From: Acanthopleura granulata
Taxonomy: Eukaryota; Mollusca; Polyplacophora; Chitonida; Chitonidae
Length of the DNA: 64,000 bases
Assembly (NCBI GenBank): GCA_016165875.1
Contig: JABBOT010000022.1
Location: 1,143,333-1,207,332, forward strand
Direction of reading: 5' to 3'
Below, piece by piece: positions 1 to 11,575 of this stretch. Each line of letters begins with the position of its first letter. The stretch's first letter is position 1. Position numbers and translations under genes: made by a program. Under the pieces are notes generated by a model that did not search any database, was not told where the DNA came from, and saw nothing but the letters and a program-made list of their open reading frames with translations.

Positions 1-2880
1 ACTCTCCATTCTGTGGTGTTGTATACTGCAACCGTTCAGTCATTAATCGATATATTTAATAGATAAAAACGCTGTACATCTCCCGTGCAAGTTTATAAAT
101 TCAATAGTTTGTTAATTTCACTTGTTTTCTTTATTAGAGTAATAATTCTCCTTATTTGCATAAAACAATAAACGTGTTCAAGGGCAAGGCAGTTGTTGCC
201 TAAGTGTAAATAATGTAGGTGGGATATAGACAAATTATGTAGAATTCATAATAAAACTGGAATATAACTCAGTTGGTTTGGGTGTATTGGAAAGCTCTGC
301 GCCTTGTTCTACAAAGGTATTCAAGGCAAGACTGACGGTAACCCCATTGGCTGCATCCGTTTGAGGACAAGACCAACGATTTTTGACTGGGTTTCATTTG
401 TTTCTACATCCTATCTACATGACTATAAGACCCAGCCACAAGAAACGAAGTTCCCGTTCCACAAGTCTATCGTATATTATCTAAATAATACAAAATGCTG
501 CATAGATTTGTTTGATTTGTATTTTACGTTGTACTCAAGAACATTGTTGGGAGGAAACCGGACAGAGCCCGGAGGAACCTTCCGTAGAACACCACAAAGT
601 GGCGGCAGTGTGATCGCATATGTTTCAACGGTAGCATTAAACCATGAACGTTGTCTGTATAATACAACAGACTTGTTGAACGGGACCATGGTTTTAGTCA
701 CTGAAAAAGTGACAAGTTCCTCAAGAATAACACACATTAAACCAGCCTTGTGCTTGTCTCGAGACAGGAAGTTGCTTATCGCTGTGGTATAAATGGAGTA
801 TCAAGACCTTCCCCGCGCAATGGTGTCTCCACCAATGCCTGGCAGACCCTTCCTCACTGCAAATACATGTACATTACTAGTGAAAAGGGGAGTGAAGTGA
901 TACACTTTTTACAGTTTCGAAAATATGAAAGGAGTCTTTTACGAAAGCTTTGAAAAAATCTTGTGGTGCTAGTATTTGTCAGGTTAATTATCATACTCCA
1001 CGAAGAAACAGTAGTGAATGTTTAATATGACTTCTGATATGAAAGCCAATTTTGTATTTATAAACTGCGTCTTTATCCTATTGTCGGGGCACAGTGGGGC
1101 AGATTTTGGGGCAAAGTGGGATATTGAACCACAAATAGTTGAATTTGAATAAACATATCAAGAAATGATTTAGTCAGAATTAGTGATTCATTTCTCGAAG
1201 TTTGATAATTCCAAGGAAAAATTTAGTAGCTGTCTAGACCGGTCTTGATGGCTCACTGGCTGACTGTCCACCTCAAAACTGGCAGACCTGGATTCAATCA
1301 TGTGTTGGGTTATACAAATGTTTTCGCACCTGGCCCCGAAAATTTCAATCAGTGAAAGCAATAATGTAGCCGATAAAATGAAGGGTAAAGAGCATATCAA
1401 ACCGTTATCTAAAACAGGCGATAATATAAAAGAACTAAAGCAATCATAATTTTGCTGAAAAAATCAACTAAACAACTTGAACTTGGCCTGTAACTTGTCC
1501 CAGTGAAGCCATGTGCCATGTTTCAATTCAAAATTACTAACCCTTACGGAACCAAAGAGGTCATAATTTTATAGAAATGGCCTAAACTCGTACTTGATAT
1601 GTAATTTGTCAAGGCGAAACCATGCAGACACAGAAGGATTCAGTTCATAACGATGAACCATTTTGAAAAAGGTCTGGAGAATGACTCATGACGGACTGAT
1701 AAACTGCAGGACAAGGTGAGCGCGTATATTCCCCTCAGGTAACGGTATAGGAGAGGCTATGTTGTGATTTGGTCACTTGGCCCCAGCATGCTTTAATGCA
1801 TATACATACTTTTTATTTCGACTATATCGTGAATATGCCACCTACTTGGGCACTAAATCTGTCCCTCTGTGCCTCGCCTATGGTATGCTAGTTTACGTTC
1901 TAGATATGATGTCATTAACAAAAATGAAATTTCCATAATACATTCTGCAGAGTAGAGCACTATGTATACATTCCGTTATAATCCAACTGGGTCTTTTGTT
2001 AGACGAAAGCATCCAGAGATGTGGACTGTCACATGGATACAGACGATCCAAAAGAAAAGTACCCCAAGCTCCAAATTTTACTTTGACTTCACAATTCCCA
2101 AAACAGTTACTGTCTTTTCGTTTTTAGACACACTGTACGTCTACACTACACATCAGCAATATCGGAAAGAGGCCGTGAATTTTCCATATGAAACATAGTG
2201 GATCCCTGCTTAAATTGTACCCTAGAGTCGATTTGTACTACTTAGCCCCGTGTTCCACTTACTCCATTTGATTTGCAAACAAATCTATCATCGTAAAGGT
2301 GTGAGTGAAAAACAGAATACTAAACCTAGCCCCGAATTAATTTAGACCAGAAAGGTTAGCGATTTCCCCTTGACGAGTGCTATATTAACAAGATTTGAGG
2401 CTTAAATTTATATTACCCGGTTGAAACCAAGTACACTAACGCGTAGTGAGCCATTCGCCAAGGCGGATCTGGTTCCAGGCTTTTTGAAAGACCATAATGA
2501 ATGCATTTGGCCGAGGAGCACCGGGCTCATATAAGTTCAAAATGAATCAAGGAGAATATGGAAGACAATAGCATGATGAGTTAATCTATAGAAGCGACGA
2601 CAATGTGATAAGCAAAGTGTCAAATGTAACCGCTGAAGTACGGTACGAGAGTTTCTTAAGTAAAAAAATATGAAGTGGCGCTAATGACAATTTATTACAC
2701 CTCACTGTTCAAGAATTACTAGCTCAAAATGCTTTGTTAGCCTCACATTTCTTTGGTGTGACTTCCTCTAGGATCTTCAGCAATATAGCCGTTGTCACCG
2801 AATGAGAACCTCAAGAAAGAAGTTTATCTCTGTCATTACCCCATCATCATCATAAATATTCTCGGATGTCTTTCTTGCAG
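1..2880. other. Intergenic region upstream of the GPCR gene
   Basis: No gene is supported here. Open frames are short, AT-rich and show no family motif; the longest (304-792) runs through a SINE relic. A weak tRNA-like stretch lies near 1229-1310 (TGGCTCACTGGC resembling a Pol III A box, GGATTCAATC resembling a B box) and is probably a SINE head. A pyrimidine-rich tract ending in TTTCTTGCAG at 2871-2880 looks like a 3' splice site feeding the GPCR start exon, so an untranslated leader exon may lie somewhere in this stretch. Confidence 0.5.
505..580 (-). mobile_element. SINE family A fragment
   Basis: The stretch matches, in reverse orientation, the tail and mid part of the SINE seen complete at 52970-53219: TTTGTATTTTACG, GTACTCAAGAA, then GGAGGAAACCGG and CAGAGCCCGG. 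The tRNA-like head is not recognisable, so this is a truncated, diverged copy. Confidence 0.7.
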
Positions 2881-4477
2881 ATGGAGGTAGTAATGTCGAA
2901 CGCTTCTGCGTTGTCTCTGGGGAACGATACGGGAACCATCTTTTCCTTGGTGACGGAAGCAACGTCCACCTTCTCTGGGATTGCATCCACAGAGAGCGGC
3001 AGGCGAGTAAACAGGTACATGAAACCACAACTGCAGGATTATCATAGTTTAACGTGTTAGCAATGAGAGTCAAATATCTTGTCCTGTATCTTCTGAGTCC
3101 TGACATTCTAAACGTCGCAATATGCAGTGCTATAGAAGTTTTAATAGTACAATTAGTATTGGTAGTGTGATGCCTCCATGCAAAGAAAAAAGATCCCTAT
3201 GATCAAGAATCAACGATTAGTCTACAAAATTACACATCACCCGTCTATCTCACCCATGCAAATCTCCAAAATCCACAAATGAAGAAACGGGAAAAAAAAG
3301 ATAACCAAAAAAACACAAGCATTATCTTGATTGTTTTCATTCTGCCAACATGGATGTATAATTATGTTCTATGTATAACAGGAACTTCTTACCCTGGAAC
3401 AATCCGAACAACGTGGTGAGCGCGGAGACCAGCGATAATGTCCTCTTCGTCATCGACTGCATCCTATGTCCTCTTCTCACTGTTTGGGGACTCATCGGGA
3501 ATCTGATGAGCTTCGTGGTACTTCTTCATCACAACATGCGCGGGGCAGTCGACGTCTGTCTCGCCTCTTTGGCCATCTCAGATTCCTTCTTCCTGATCAC
3601 CACGATGATCCGCCGAGCCAGAAGTATCATCGCCATTTTCGACTACTTGGCGGCCGAATGGTACAATGCGCTTCTCTTCAACTCGATGTTTTACTTGAAT
3701 CTGGTGTTCAGTCGTGTCAGTACCCTCTTGACCATTTTAATCACCCTGAACCGATTCATTGCCGTGGTGTTCCCTCTGAAAGCCAAGTCCTGGTCCACAC
3801 GCCGACGAATGCTCTGGACAATCGCGGGAATCTACGTTGGTTGCAGTCTCTTAATACTCCCCACCTCTATGTATTACGAGGTAGCCGAAGTGTATGACCC
3901 CAACCTGAACGCGACCAAGCCGTATTTGGCACGCTCGGCCCTCTACGTGGCTAATCACGGCTTTATGTTAGCTTACTCGCGCTCATTCCTCACCATCACA
4001 TTCCGCTACATCCCCGCTATCGTCCTGCTCATTATGAACATGACAATCGTTATAACTCTGAAAAGAACAATTGAGCTACGTCTCAAGATGAGCGAAGGCG
4101 CATCGATGAAATCAACTTCTGGTGACGATCCTCATCGGATCACCCGGATGCTGCTTGTCATCTCCTTCCTCTTTCTCATTTCTCTTATTCCCGGCTGCGC
4201 CTTACTCCTCGGATCCACCTTCGACACCCACTTCCAGTTCATGAGCACTTACCACAACCTGTTCATGATGCTCAGCGGAGTAGCCGTATTGTTTGAAGTC
4301 ATCAATTCCTCCGTCAACTTCATTGTATACATGGCCTTAAGCAAAGCCTTCTCGGCAACTTATCGCAAACTCTTCTGCTGCTTCTGCAAGAGTTCTCCCG
4401 AGAAGAATCTGAGTAAGACGTTTGATGTCTACACAACCGGTACACTTGCCTCGTCCAGTATATCAACAGCTTCATAA
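2881..4477 (+). CDS. Class A GPCR, FMRFamide/neuropeptide-receptor-like (two coding exons)
   Basis: A rhodopsin-family receptor, predicted to sit in the plasma membrane and signal through G proteins; a peptide ligand is inferred from family resemblance only. Exons 2881-3014 and 3382-4477 join in frame (phase 2, GT-AG) into 409 aa. The ATG directly follows a splice-acceptor-like TTTCTTGCAG, so I start there. The N-terminus has two N-glycosylation sequons (N7, N15). Seven hydrophobic segments lie near residues 64-93, 101-122, 140-172, 188-207, 246-272, 300-322 and 335-363. Landmarks: GN in TM1, LAISD in TM2, NRF in place of DRY after TM3, and NSSVNFIVY in place of NPxxY in TM7; the tail has CCFC, a likely palmitoylation site. 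Oddity: I see no Cys at the top of TM3 or in extracellular loop 2, so the usual disulfide is absent. A poly(A) signal follows 190 bp after the stop. The exact ligand class is uncertain. Confidence 0.88.
3015..3381 (+). other. Intron of the GPCR gene
   Basis: The intron runs from GTACAT at 3015 to AACAG ending at 3381, 367 bp, after the second base of an AGG codon. Removing it fuses the glycosylated N-terminal exon to the seven-helix exon without changing frame. An alternative GTAAAC donor at 3007 would break the frame, which supports the chosen site. Confidence 0.7.
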
Positions 4478-4663
4478 GACAACCGCTCAGTTAAAAGGGC
4501 CATATCTTCTATACATACTTGCTTTGGCGTTCTGAAAACTCACGTGATTGACAACAACCATAATAATGAGAGCAATTACTCACACAGAGAAAGATTCAGT
4601 TGTGCAGATGTAATTGAATATGGCAGACTTAACGCAGTTTGCGACCACAAAGTTATTCACTGC

Positions 4664-4669
4664 AATAAA
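4664..4669 (+). terminator. Candidate polyadenylation signal of the GPCR gene
   Basis: AATAAA in the context TGCAATAAAATTG, about 190 bp after the GPCR stop codon; the first canonical hexamer downstream of the gene. Confidence 0.5.
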
Positions 4670-5004
4670 ATTGATAATGTATCCCAATTCAAAAAAAACT
4701 CAGAGCGAGATAAAATGAAGCTGAACTCAAATGGCTCTGTTCAAAATTAACGAGACATATTTATTACACACTCGTATGATTTTGCGACATTTTATCTCAG
4801 ACTCTGTTTTAGCAGTTGGTATGAATCATGGCCTTCTCGGACAGGAAATTTATACAGTACACCACTTCAGTTAGTGAGACCCTAAGCGCTGAAGACAACA
4901 GGTCTTTCACCAATATGGCGTGAATGTATGTACGTAACACGTGTGAAAGATGGCCAGAAGCTTGTCGAAAGTGGGTGGTTTACATCGGTCTTCTAAGGTT
5001 GTTC

Positions 5005-5101
5005 GTTGCTAACACCATACTTAACAATGTTTCATTTATACGACGGCCGTAAGGTATACGAGGCGTATAAATGAAACATTTGTGAGTATGGCGTTAACAA
5101 C
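5005..5101. repeat. 38-bp inverted repeat made of two SINE tails
   Basis: Left arm 5005-5042 and right arm 5064-5101 are near-perfect reverse complements around a 21-bp spacer. The right arm (CGTATAAATGAAACATT, then GAGTATGGCGTTAACA) is recognisably the 3' tail of SINE family A, so two tails face each other. It could arise from an inverted double insertion or a foldback event. Confidence 0.75.
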
Positions 5102-7557
5102 CAGTAAACAGGAACCCACATTGCCCAGTTTAAACCACAAGCATTTGGCAAGGTGTATACTGACGAACCTTTCCACGGTTCATGTTGGTGAAAGGCTAAT
5201 CGTCTCCAGAGAACTTGATGTTAGACTACACGAGACATCATCGCTGTTCGCTTGTTGTCACCATGCATGATCCTAAATGGTGTAGGCAAAAGTATCTTGA
5301 AAATTCCCTGTCTACGAATAACATCGAACCCTCATATCACGTAACCTTGCAACTGAAGGATAAATACCTTTAGATGCCTAGCTCGCTTTGCGTGATGAAT
5401 CTCGTGACTCCTCTTACGGCTCTCGTTTCACGAAGATATTGTCTTACCGGATTCTCTTTACAAGAATCATCACGCAGTCTACATATCGTTGTTTTAGCTA
5501 CTATTATCATAGCACTGAAATTTCTTGGAGGAAATTAAATATTAAAATGAAGTCGTTTTAGGGAAGGAAAAGCATTATTCGAATGTTTACAGAGACGCAC
5601 AAACCAATCAAAAACGTCGTACTAGAGTCATGCAGCACATCGTGATGTACGCATATTCTTTTGTTTGTTTGTTTGTTTACACAATATACACATTACCGTT
5701 GTTTGTAAAGTAAACCTGGTCAAAACCTTAATCACTTGATATTGTTCCCTTGAAGTGAAATATGTATGAATAGATTTTTTGACGTTGTGTGCAAAGGTGT
5801 GTGAAACTGATTACTGGGTCACGAAATGGTGGTTGCGCGTTATAACTTATTACTTAGGTACGCAAAGCAGGAGCAGGGATAACCCGGATTTGTACGCAAA
5901 TCCCCTCCTCTCTCTTTCGACTTGAACTCTTTTCTAATGGTTTGTGTACATGGACTACTTCCAGCAAGAATGCTGTGAAGGACAACAAAATCAGAGAGCT
6001 ATTTCTACAGGTCCAAAGCAAACCAGAAAATATTTCAAACCAATGTGAGATGAAAAAGCTTTCCAGGTGGACGAATCAAAAAATACATTGCTACAATTAT
6101 AAATGACGTTGATAACAACCCAATGGTGCTTTGAGGTTATGGTTCTTAAAAGTGCCTTGCAAGATGTACACTTATACAAGAATAGATGGAGTCCATGTGG
6201 CTAAAAGGTATACAAGTAATGCAAAAGTGAAGTCATTGATATACTTGCCCTTGGTCGTTAAATAGTATCTTCGTGATACCTTCGTAGTAAATGACGGTAG
6301 CTTTTCACGCCAGTATCAAGACATGAGATCTCACACTGTATCAGCTGAAGTAATAAGCAGTTATAAAATAATGCTCATATAAAGAAGTAAACTGAGCTTT
6401 GCAGTACACATACAGGCTTCTGTCTGTCGGGTTGTTGCTGCGTTATTATTGGTGTGTGTTCTTTCTGATAGATGATTTTATGTGCAAATTTTCCAAGTGA
6501 ATTTTGCAGTATACATATAGGATTATTTATGACGGATTGTTGTTGATGAGTGTCCTGCCTGGTAAGACGATTTAAAGTGCAGACTTCTTTCAGGTATAAG
6601 CCTTCACAGGGGCTACACGAGAGCATTGTGAACTAGCTCATACAGGAGTGAATGGAGTGAAGGAATGATGCGCTAGTATACTTTTAACAGGTTTTAACAG
6701 ATTGTTGTGTTTTATTGATGATAAAGATGTTCTTCATCATGGAAACGGCCACAATATGCGTGTATGCATTACAGAAGGCAACTATAAACGACAACTAAGA
6801 GCTCATTGCACTGTTATATAAACAGACATGATGTCCACTGAGAAAACAAATAATACTATCAGAATAAGGCGAATGCTCGATGACATTTGGGTGACATTTT
6901 GGCGACAGTTCGGTGACAGTTTGGTGACAGTAGAGAACTTAAAAGACAAATCTGATATATGGCTCCACCTTCTGTGTGTGCTTTTCAAGACGAAGAAACC
7001 GAAGAAAATTCATCCTTGAAAATTTCGATTAAGAATCGCGCCATCTGATATAGTGTATTTTTGTGTTATGTATCTGCAATAGAACAATATAACCAAGCGG
7101 ATGTTGTTCTAAAAAAAGTTGTTTGTGTTCGATTTTTCCCTGTTTATCGGTTGTACAATGAATACACAAGTATGGAAAACAGTAAACTAACTTTCATTTC
7201 CGAGAAGATAAAAGGGACAACGTAAATCAGGCTAGCTAATTGTTCTTTGAGGCAACTACGTGGATTGTTTCTCACCTGAAAACCTCATTGACGTTGATTG
7301 AATTGATTGGTAGGCGTTGAAGAAAGCGCTGGGCAAGTTCTCCTCAGCACTGATAACAGAGACCAGTTCAATGCTTGATTCATATTGCTTTATAGCGTCT
7401 GTCCACTTCTCATGAGCTTATGTAAAGCAATTACGGTTCGGCACACACAGGTGCGTTTCCTCCTGGAGACTGTGTCGTAAACACCGGGTTCATGAATGAA
7501 GGCATCTAGTAAATCGTCTTTATTTCAAGCTGCCATGACAAAGGCTCTACCTCATTT
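5102..7557. other. Gene-free stretch with short simple repeats
   Basis: No coding region is supported. It holds a (TTTG)n tract at about 5659-5678, a diverged pair of ~105-bp units at about 6392-6600 (both with TTTTGCAGTA-CATA and a GTTGTTG block), and an 11-bp repeat (GGTGACAGTTT and variants, four units) at about 6889-6932. Confidence 0.5.
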
Positions 7558-7885
7558 CACTAAATTTAGGCGTACTTCGTTGTTCTCGAATAAGAGTACT
7601 TTTTGATTAATCTTGAAGATAATTTTGAAGATTTGCCATTCAACATTTGTCACTAATAACACGATGGAAAAAGCTTTGTATTTACCTGGAATCTTCATGA
7701 TCTTTCATTAAATTTACGCATACTTTGTTCTTCTCGAATCGTTACACTTTTGACTGATCTTGGTCAAAAAACATTAAAGGAAACCGCGTTTCGCTGCACC
7801 TTATTTGCGAAAACATGGCCTTTGCTACATCATATTCGTTACAAATAGACGGAAAAAAGCCTTGTCGTTACATGGAATCTTCAGT
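7558..7885 (+). repeat. Two-unit degenerate tandem repeat, ~150-165 bp
   Basis: Two successive units share TAAATTTAGGCGTACTT/TAAATTTACGCATACTT, TTCTCGAAT, a GATGGAAAAAGC / GACGGAAAAAAGC block and TGGAATCTTCA. About 75-80% identical by eye; no open frame runs through. Confidence 0.6.
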
Positions 7886-8229
7886 GAGGAAGAAATTAGT
7901 CGTGATATCCATTCCTAGTGCATGTATACTGGCTTTGTTCATTTAAACAGGAACGAAATAAAAAAAAAAGTTAACGATCACTCAAATAATTTCACACTGC
8001 TGGACAACAACATGGAAGTTAACAGTGTCGTCTCTTAAGAAACTCTTGTATCGTAAATGGATATGCATGGGTTACTAAATTTTAATACCTACTGTAAATT
8101 CAAGTCATGTTCTGGTAACCACATGACTGTGTTCACTATTAATTAAATCCCAGAACACTTTTCTTTTTATTCACCTTTTCAGTGCAAATGGCGTTTGTTT
8201 ATCATACCAGTGCATAAAGAAGACACACC

Positions 8230-8640
8230 TATGGCATCTTATCGGGCCACTTTATCTTGCCAACACAGATGAAACACATCAGATGTTATCATGTCTTTGT
8301 ATATTGTCCATGCGGGCGCAACACATCACACCTTACTCTGAACAGAAATCCAACCTCATTATATCACTTTATCTTGGCACTGCAAACACAAGACATCAAA
8401 CCTTCTCCTCACGCTTACTTCAGAAAGTACAGAATCAGCATTCACACCTCACTGTGACAAGCTATCCAGGCAATACAGACAAAAACACGACACCTCATTT
8501 TGACACCTCATCCAGACACTGAAGGCACAAGACATGACACCTCCTTGTGACACGCTATTAGACAGTATAGACACAAGACAGGACACTTCATTGTGAAACG
8601 CTATCCATACAGTACAGTCAAAGACACGACACATTTTTCA
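8230..8640 (+). repeat. Degenerate minisatellite, ~46-48 bp unit
   Basis: Four clear units from about 8445 to 8635, each with CACCTCA-TGTGACA-GCTATCCA-ACA-ACAGACA-ACACGA. More diverged relatives continue upstream to about 8230 (CACTTTATCTTG, ACACAAGACATCA). It is non-coding on both strands. Confidence 0.65.
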
Positions 8641-8891
8641 GACTGAACTCCGCAGTCAATGTGCGGTCGACAGGATCTTCAGTTAAGTTAACACTAGGCA
8701 AGGAAATAGGCCCGGAGGCCGTAACGAATGCCGTTCAGGTTTCGAGGCAAATGGGTTAAGTAGTGAAACGTACAACAGTCCACATACACCGGAGCCGAAT
8801 TAGGGTGTCACGGCCACGGATTCGGGCAGATGGCTTGCGGACTCAGTTCTCCGATCATGGGAGAAAAATCGGGACGGATTTTCACTACTGA

Positions 8892-8896
8892 CCAAT
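8892..8896 (+). promoter_or_regulatory. CCAAT box upstream of the MADF fragment
   Basis: CCAAT in GACCAATCAGC, 23 bp before the ATG of the MADF-like fragment. The short distance makes it a weak promoter candidate. Confidence 0.25.
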
Positions 8897-8918
8897 CAGC
8901 ATGGTTCAACATTTAAAC

Positions 8919-9073
8919 ATGGCGACAAGCACAGATCGCACTGAATTGTTCCTTCATGAAGTGGGAAGGAATAAACTTTGTTTGATCTTAGAGACTGCAA
9001 TTACAAAGATGTAAGAAAATATATGGATGTGTGGAGTGAGATCGGCCAGCGTGCTGGACATGAAAACGGTTAA
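8919..9073 (+). pseudogene. Frameshifted MADF-domain protein fragment
   Basis: From the ATG at 8919 the reading frame gives MATSTDRTELFLHEVGRNK. After a single frame change near 8975 it continues LFDLRDCNYKDVRKYMDVW and SEIGQRAGHENG before a stop at 9071-9073. The pattern L-x-x-E-V-x-R-x-x-x-L-[FW]-D followed by Y-K-D-V-(x)5-DVW-x-x-I is the N-terminal part of the MADF (Myb/SANT-like) DNA-binding fold, found in Adf-1-type regulators and as an accessory protein of PIF/Harbinger transposons. The C-terminal half of the domain is missing. It may be a dead transposon ORF or a first exon carrying a real or sequencing frameshift; an intron at G|GTTAAA (9068) is possible but a weak site. Confidence 0.55.
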
Positions 9074-9995
9074 AAAAAAAGGATTGCATTTGCATTTGGC
9101 GGGTTAGCTACTTTGTCTGCATCGAAAACTGGCCACTGTATAACGTAGTCAAGTCAACATAAAAACAAACGTTACAACACGCGGTGTAATTTCTTCGTAA
9201 ATTTTTAATTTCATGTTGATTACTAATGGGATGGTCTGGTGATCCACTGTTGAACTAGATAGCGACCATTTTATTGAAGAAATATATATACTCAGGAGAC
9301 CGATTCCATGCTCATAATTATCCGCGCGTGAATGCAACCGTCCGAAAACGTTATCGTTCACGAATAGGGGAGTTTCGAGTTCAAACTCTTCCATCGCTAA
9401 AGGTAAGAAAAGCCACACTGTACAATGTGACTTGTCAAAAATGTTAGGAAGCTATTTCTGATTACATTTATCATCATGGACCGCGAAGAAAGGTGTCACA
9501 AAAAGTTACTAGACGTACGATAGGCAAAATTCAGGAGCTGAAAGTTTTTTTGGACCTGAGATGCTGATTGAAGGAGAGGTCGTTTGTGTCTCCTAACATG
9601 GCGGACAGGTGATCGGTAAGGGAAAGTGAACAAAACTGCCTGACATTTTTGATAAGTCACATGACACAGTTGGACTTTTTTTACCTTCTGTGACAAAAGA
9701 GTTAGAACTCGAAACTCACGTATTCGGTTCGGGCCTCGGGCCGATTTCCGGATAGTGTGAACATAGCGTTAGGGCTGTTTAGGTCGTCTTACGTAAGTCC
9801 ATTTGAGACAACTTGTTTCCCTCTAGTAGGTCATTTCTAGGCTCCCCGGCTGACTCCACCTCATAAAATTGTCCCCAGTAGCATAAGTTTATTGCGGCCG
9901 TTGATATGGTTTTAGGTTTTAAGTATAGCACACTGAGTTGAAAAACCTTTATAACTGACGATGGTCTTCTTTGGCTGACGGTTTGGCCCGTTTAG
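9074..9995. other. Gene-free stretch after the MADF fragment
   Basis: No gene recognised on either strand; the frames at 9149-9418 and 9496-9696 (-) lack any motif. It may be remains of the transposon that carried the MADF fragment, but I could not identify terminal repeats. Confidence 0.4.
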
Positions 9996-10268
9996 ATCTA
10001 TTTACTTATTTTACCGGCGTTTTACGGCGTTCTCAAAATATTTCACTTGTACGACCGCGGCAAGCATTATGGTGGGAAAACACTGGGCAGAGACCGCGGG
10101 GAAATCCGCGACTATCCACAGGTTCCTGGCAAACCTTCCCACGTACGACCGAAGAGGAAGCCACCATGAGCTGGATTTGAACTCACAGCGACCACATTGG
10201 TGAGAAGCTTCCGAGTCATTACACTGCGCTAGCGCGTTATCCAACAAAGCGACTGAGATCCCTGGCCC
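9996..10268 (-). mobile_element. SINE family A, near full length
   Basis: Read on the minus strand it has a tRNA-like head (GCGCTAGCGCAGTGTAATGA, then a GTGAGTTCAAATCC B-box-like block), the conserved middle (TGGCTTCCTCTTCGGTCGTA, GGAAGGTTTGCCAGGAACC) and the tail (AAATATTTTGAGAACGCCG). Diverged from the copy at 52970-53219. Confidence 0.8.
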
Positions 10269-11278
10269 GTTTAGTGTTCCGTGTAACTATAAAATATATG
10301 TTTTACATTACGGCTATAATGAGCGCTAAGTTGCAACTTACAAATTATGTGTGTGGTTGGTTCGGGAGATGTCGACGCTCAAGCGAGAATTTCTCTCATC
10401 CTTTCGTCTTAATTCCCGATGGCTTCCTTCCTATGACGGTCTACTGGAATGACCGCTGCAAGTGACAGGCACAACATTAATCATTGGAAGGGAATGCTGT
10501 AATGTCCGATGCAAGCTTCAATTTACAGATCACATGCTATGCCCTATATAGATCTCATTGTGCGTGCACTTGGTCATTCACAAATCGCGTGTACGAATCC
10601 AGGAGCGGCCTACAGCGGCTTTGATTCAAAGGCATTGGTCAGGTTTCAAGTGCTGTGGCTTATACTTCCGATCTTGCGCAGTTTTCTTCTGACTTCATAA
10701 AACGGGTCGCTGTCCTATATTAGGGTGAAAATTCTTGAGCACTGCATTCAAACCAAATCAAGTATATATACAGCAGTCTATGGTTAGTTGCACAAATGGC
10801 ACAAAAGCTTTGGAAATATAGGGAAAAGAAATGGCGAGGGTCAATTCGGTCGTCCTTCTGTCTGTCTGTCTGCCTGTCTCTCTGGGCGTCTATTCGTCGC
10901 TCCTGCGCAGTATACTCGTCAAACTTGTGTATTTGAGGTAGGTAAAAGGTTTTGGACCCTGACAATATTTACATTTTTGGCGCAATCCTGATTACCACCT
11001 GTCAGCAACTATTCCACAAACACCGTTAAAGCCATAAAAGAAGTAGCGGGCGCTGCTTTCCAACACACAATAGTCATGTGCATGACCGTTTCCCTTCAAA
11101 CCTATATTAGACGGCTCGATTAGAATCTGAAATTATTTAATTAAAAGAGAATACAAAAGGTATTAAAGTTATCGTCATCAGACAAGGCCAGGTAAAAAAT
11201 GCGTGATCATCAGATTTAAGACAAAGTCATGTATATTCGTGTACTGTCAAGTTCTATTTTTATTTCATATTTTTAAAA
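10269..11278. other. Gene-free stretch with a TCTG microsatellite
   Basis: No coding region is supported. A (TCTG)n-type tract lies at about 10856-10885. The short frames on both strands here cross this tract and are chance. Confidence 0.45.
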
Positions 11279-11575
11279 AATCTGCCACGAGATCCAGGAT
11301 CAATCCTGAGTCCGGTCACACCAAAGACTTTAAAAATGGTACTTGTTGGTGCCTCGCTTGGCGCTCATCATGGCGGTTAGTGCAAGGAAACAGGACTGGT
11401 CGGCCCGGTGTCAGTATAGTGTGACCGGTGGGGTGTCATGTCTGGTGTCTTCGGCATGATGTTCCAGTGGCGGCAGCACTTTGGCGGCATGGACTCGCCC
11501 TGCCACAAGAATACACAGTATATACATTCTGAGGACTCCTCGTCGTCACATGAGTGTTAAGTACATCGTTTTGGG
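11279..11575 (+). mobile_element. Dispersed repeat family B, plus-strand copy
   Basis: Shares with 33715-34068 (reverse orientation) the blocks AAATGGTACTTGTTG, TGGCGCTCA, GACTGGTCGGCC, GTGTCAGTATA, GGGTGTCATGTCTGGTGTCT and TGATGTTCCAGTGGCG. The head (GATCCAGGATCAATC) matches the tRNA-like end of the other copies, so this is probably a second tRNA-derived SINE family. No protein is encoded. Confidence 0.7.

Noticed and set aside
304..792. 162-codon open frame on the plus strand
   Set aside because: Runs through a reversed SINE fragment, has no motif, and overlaps open frames on the other strand.
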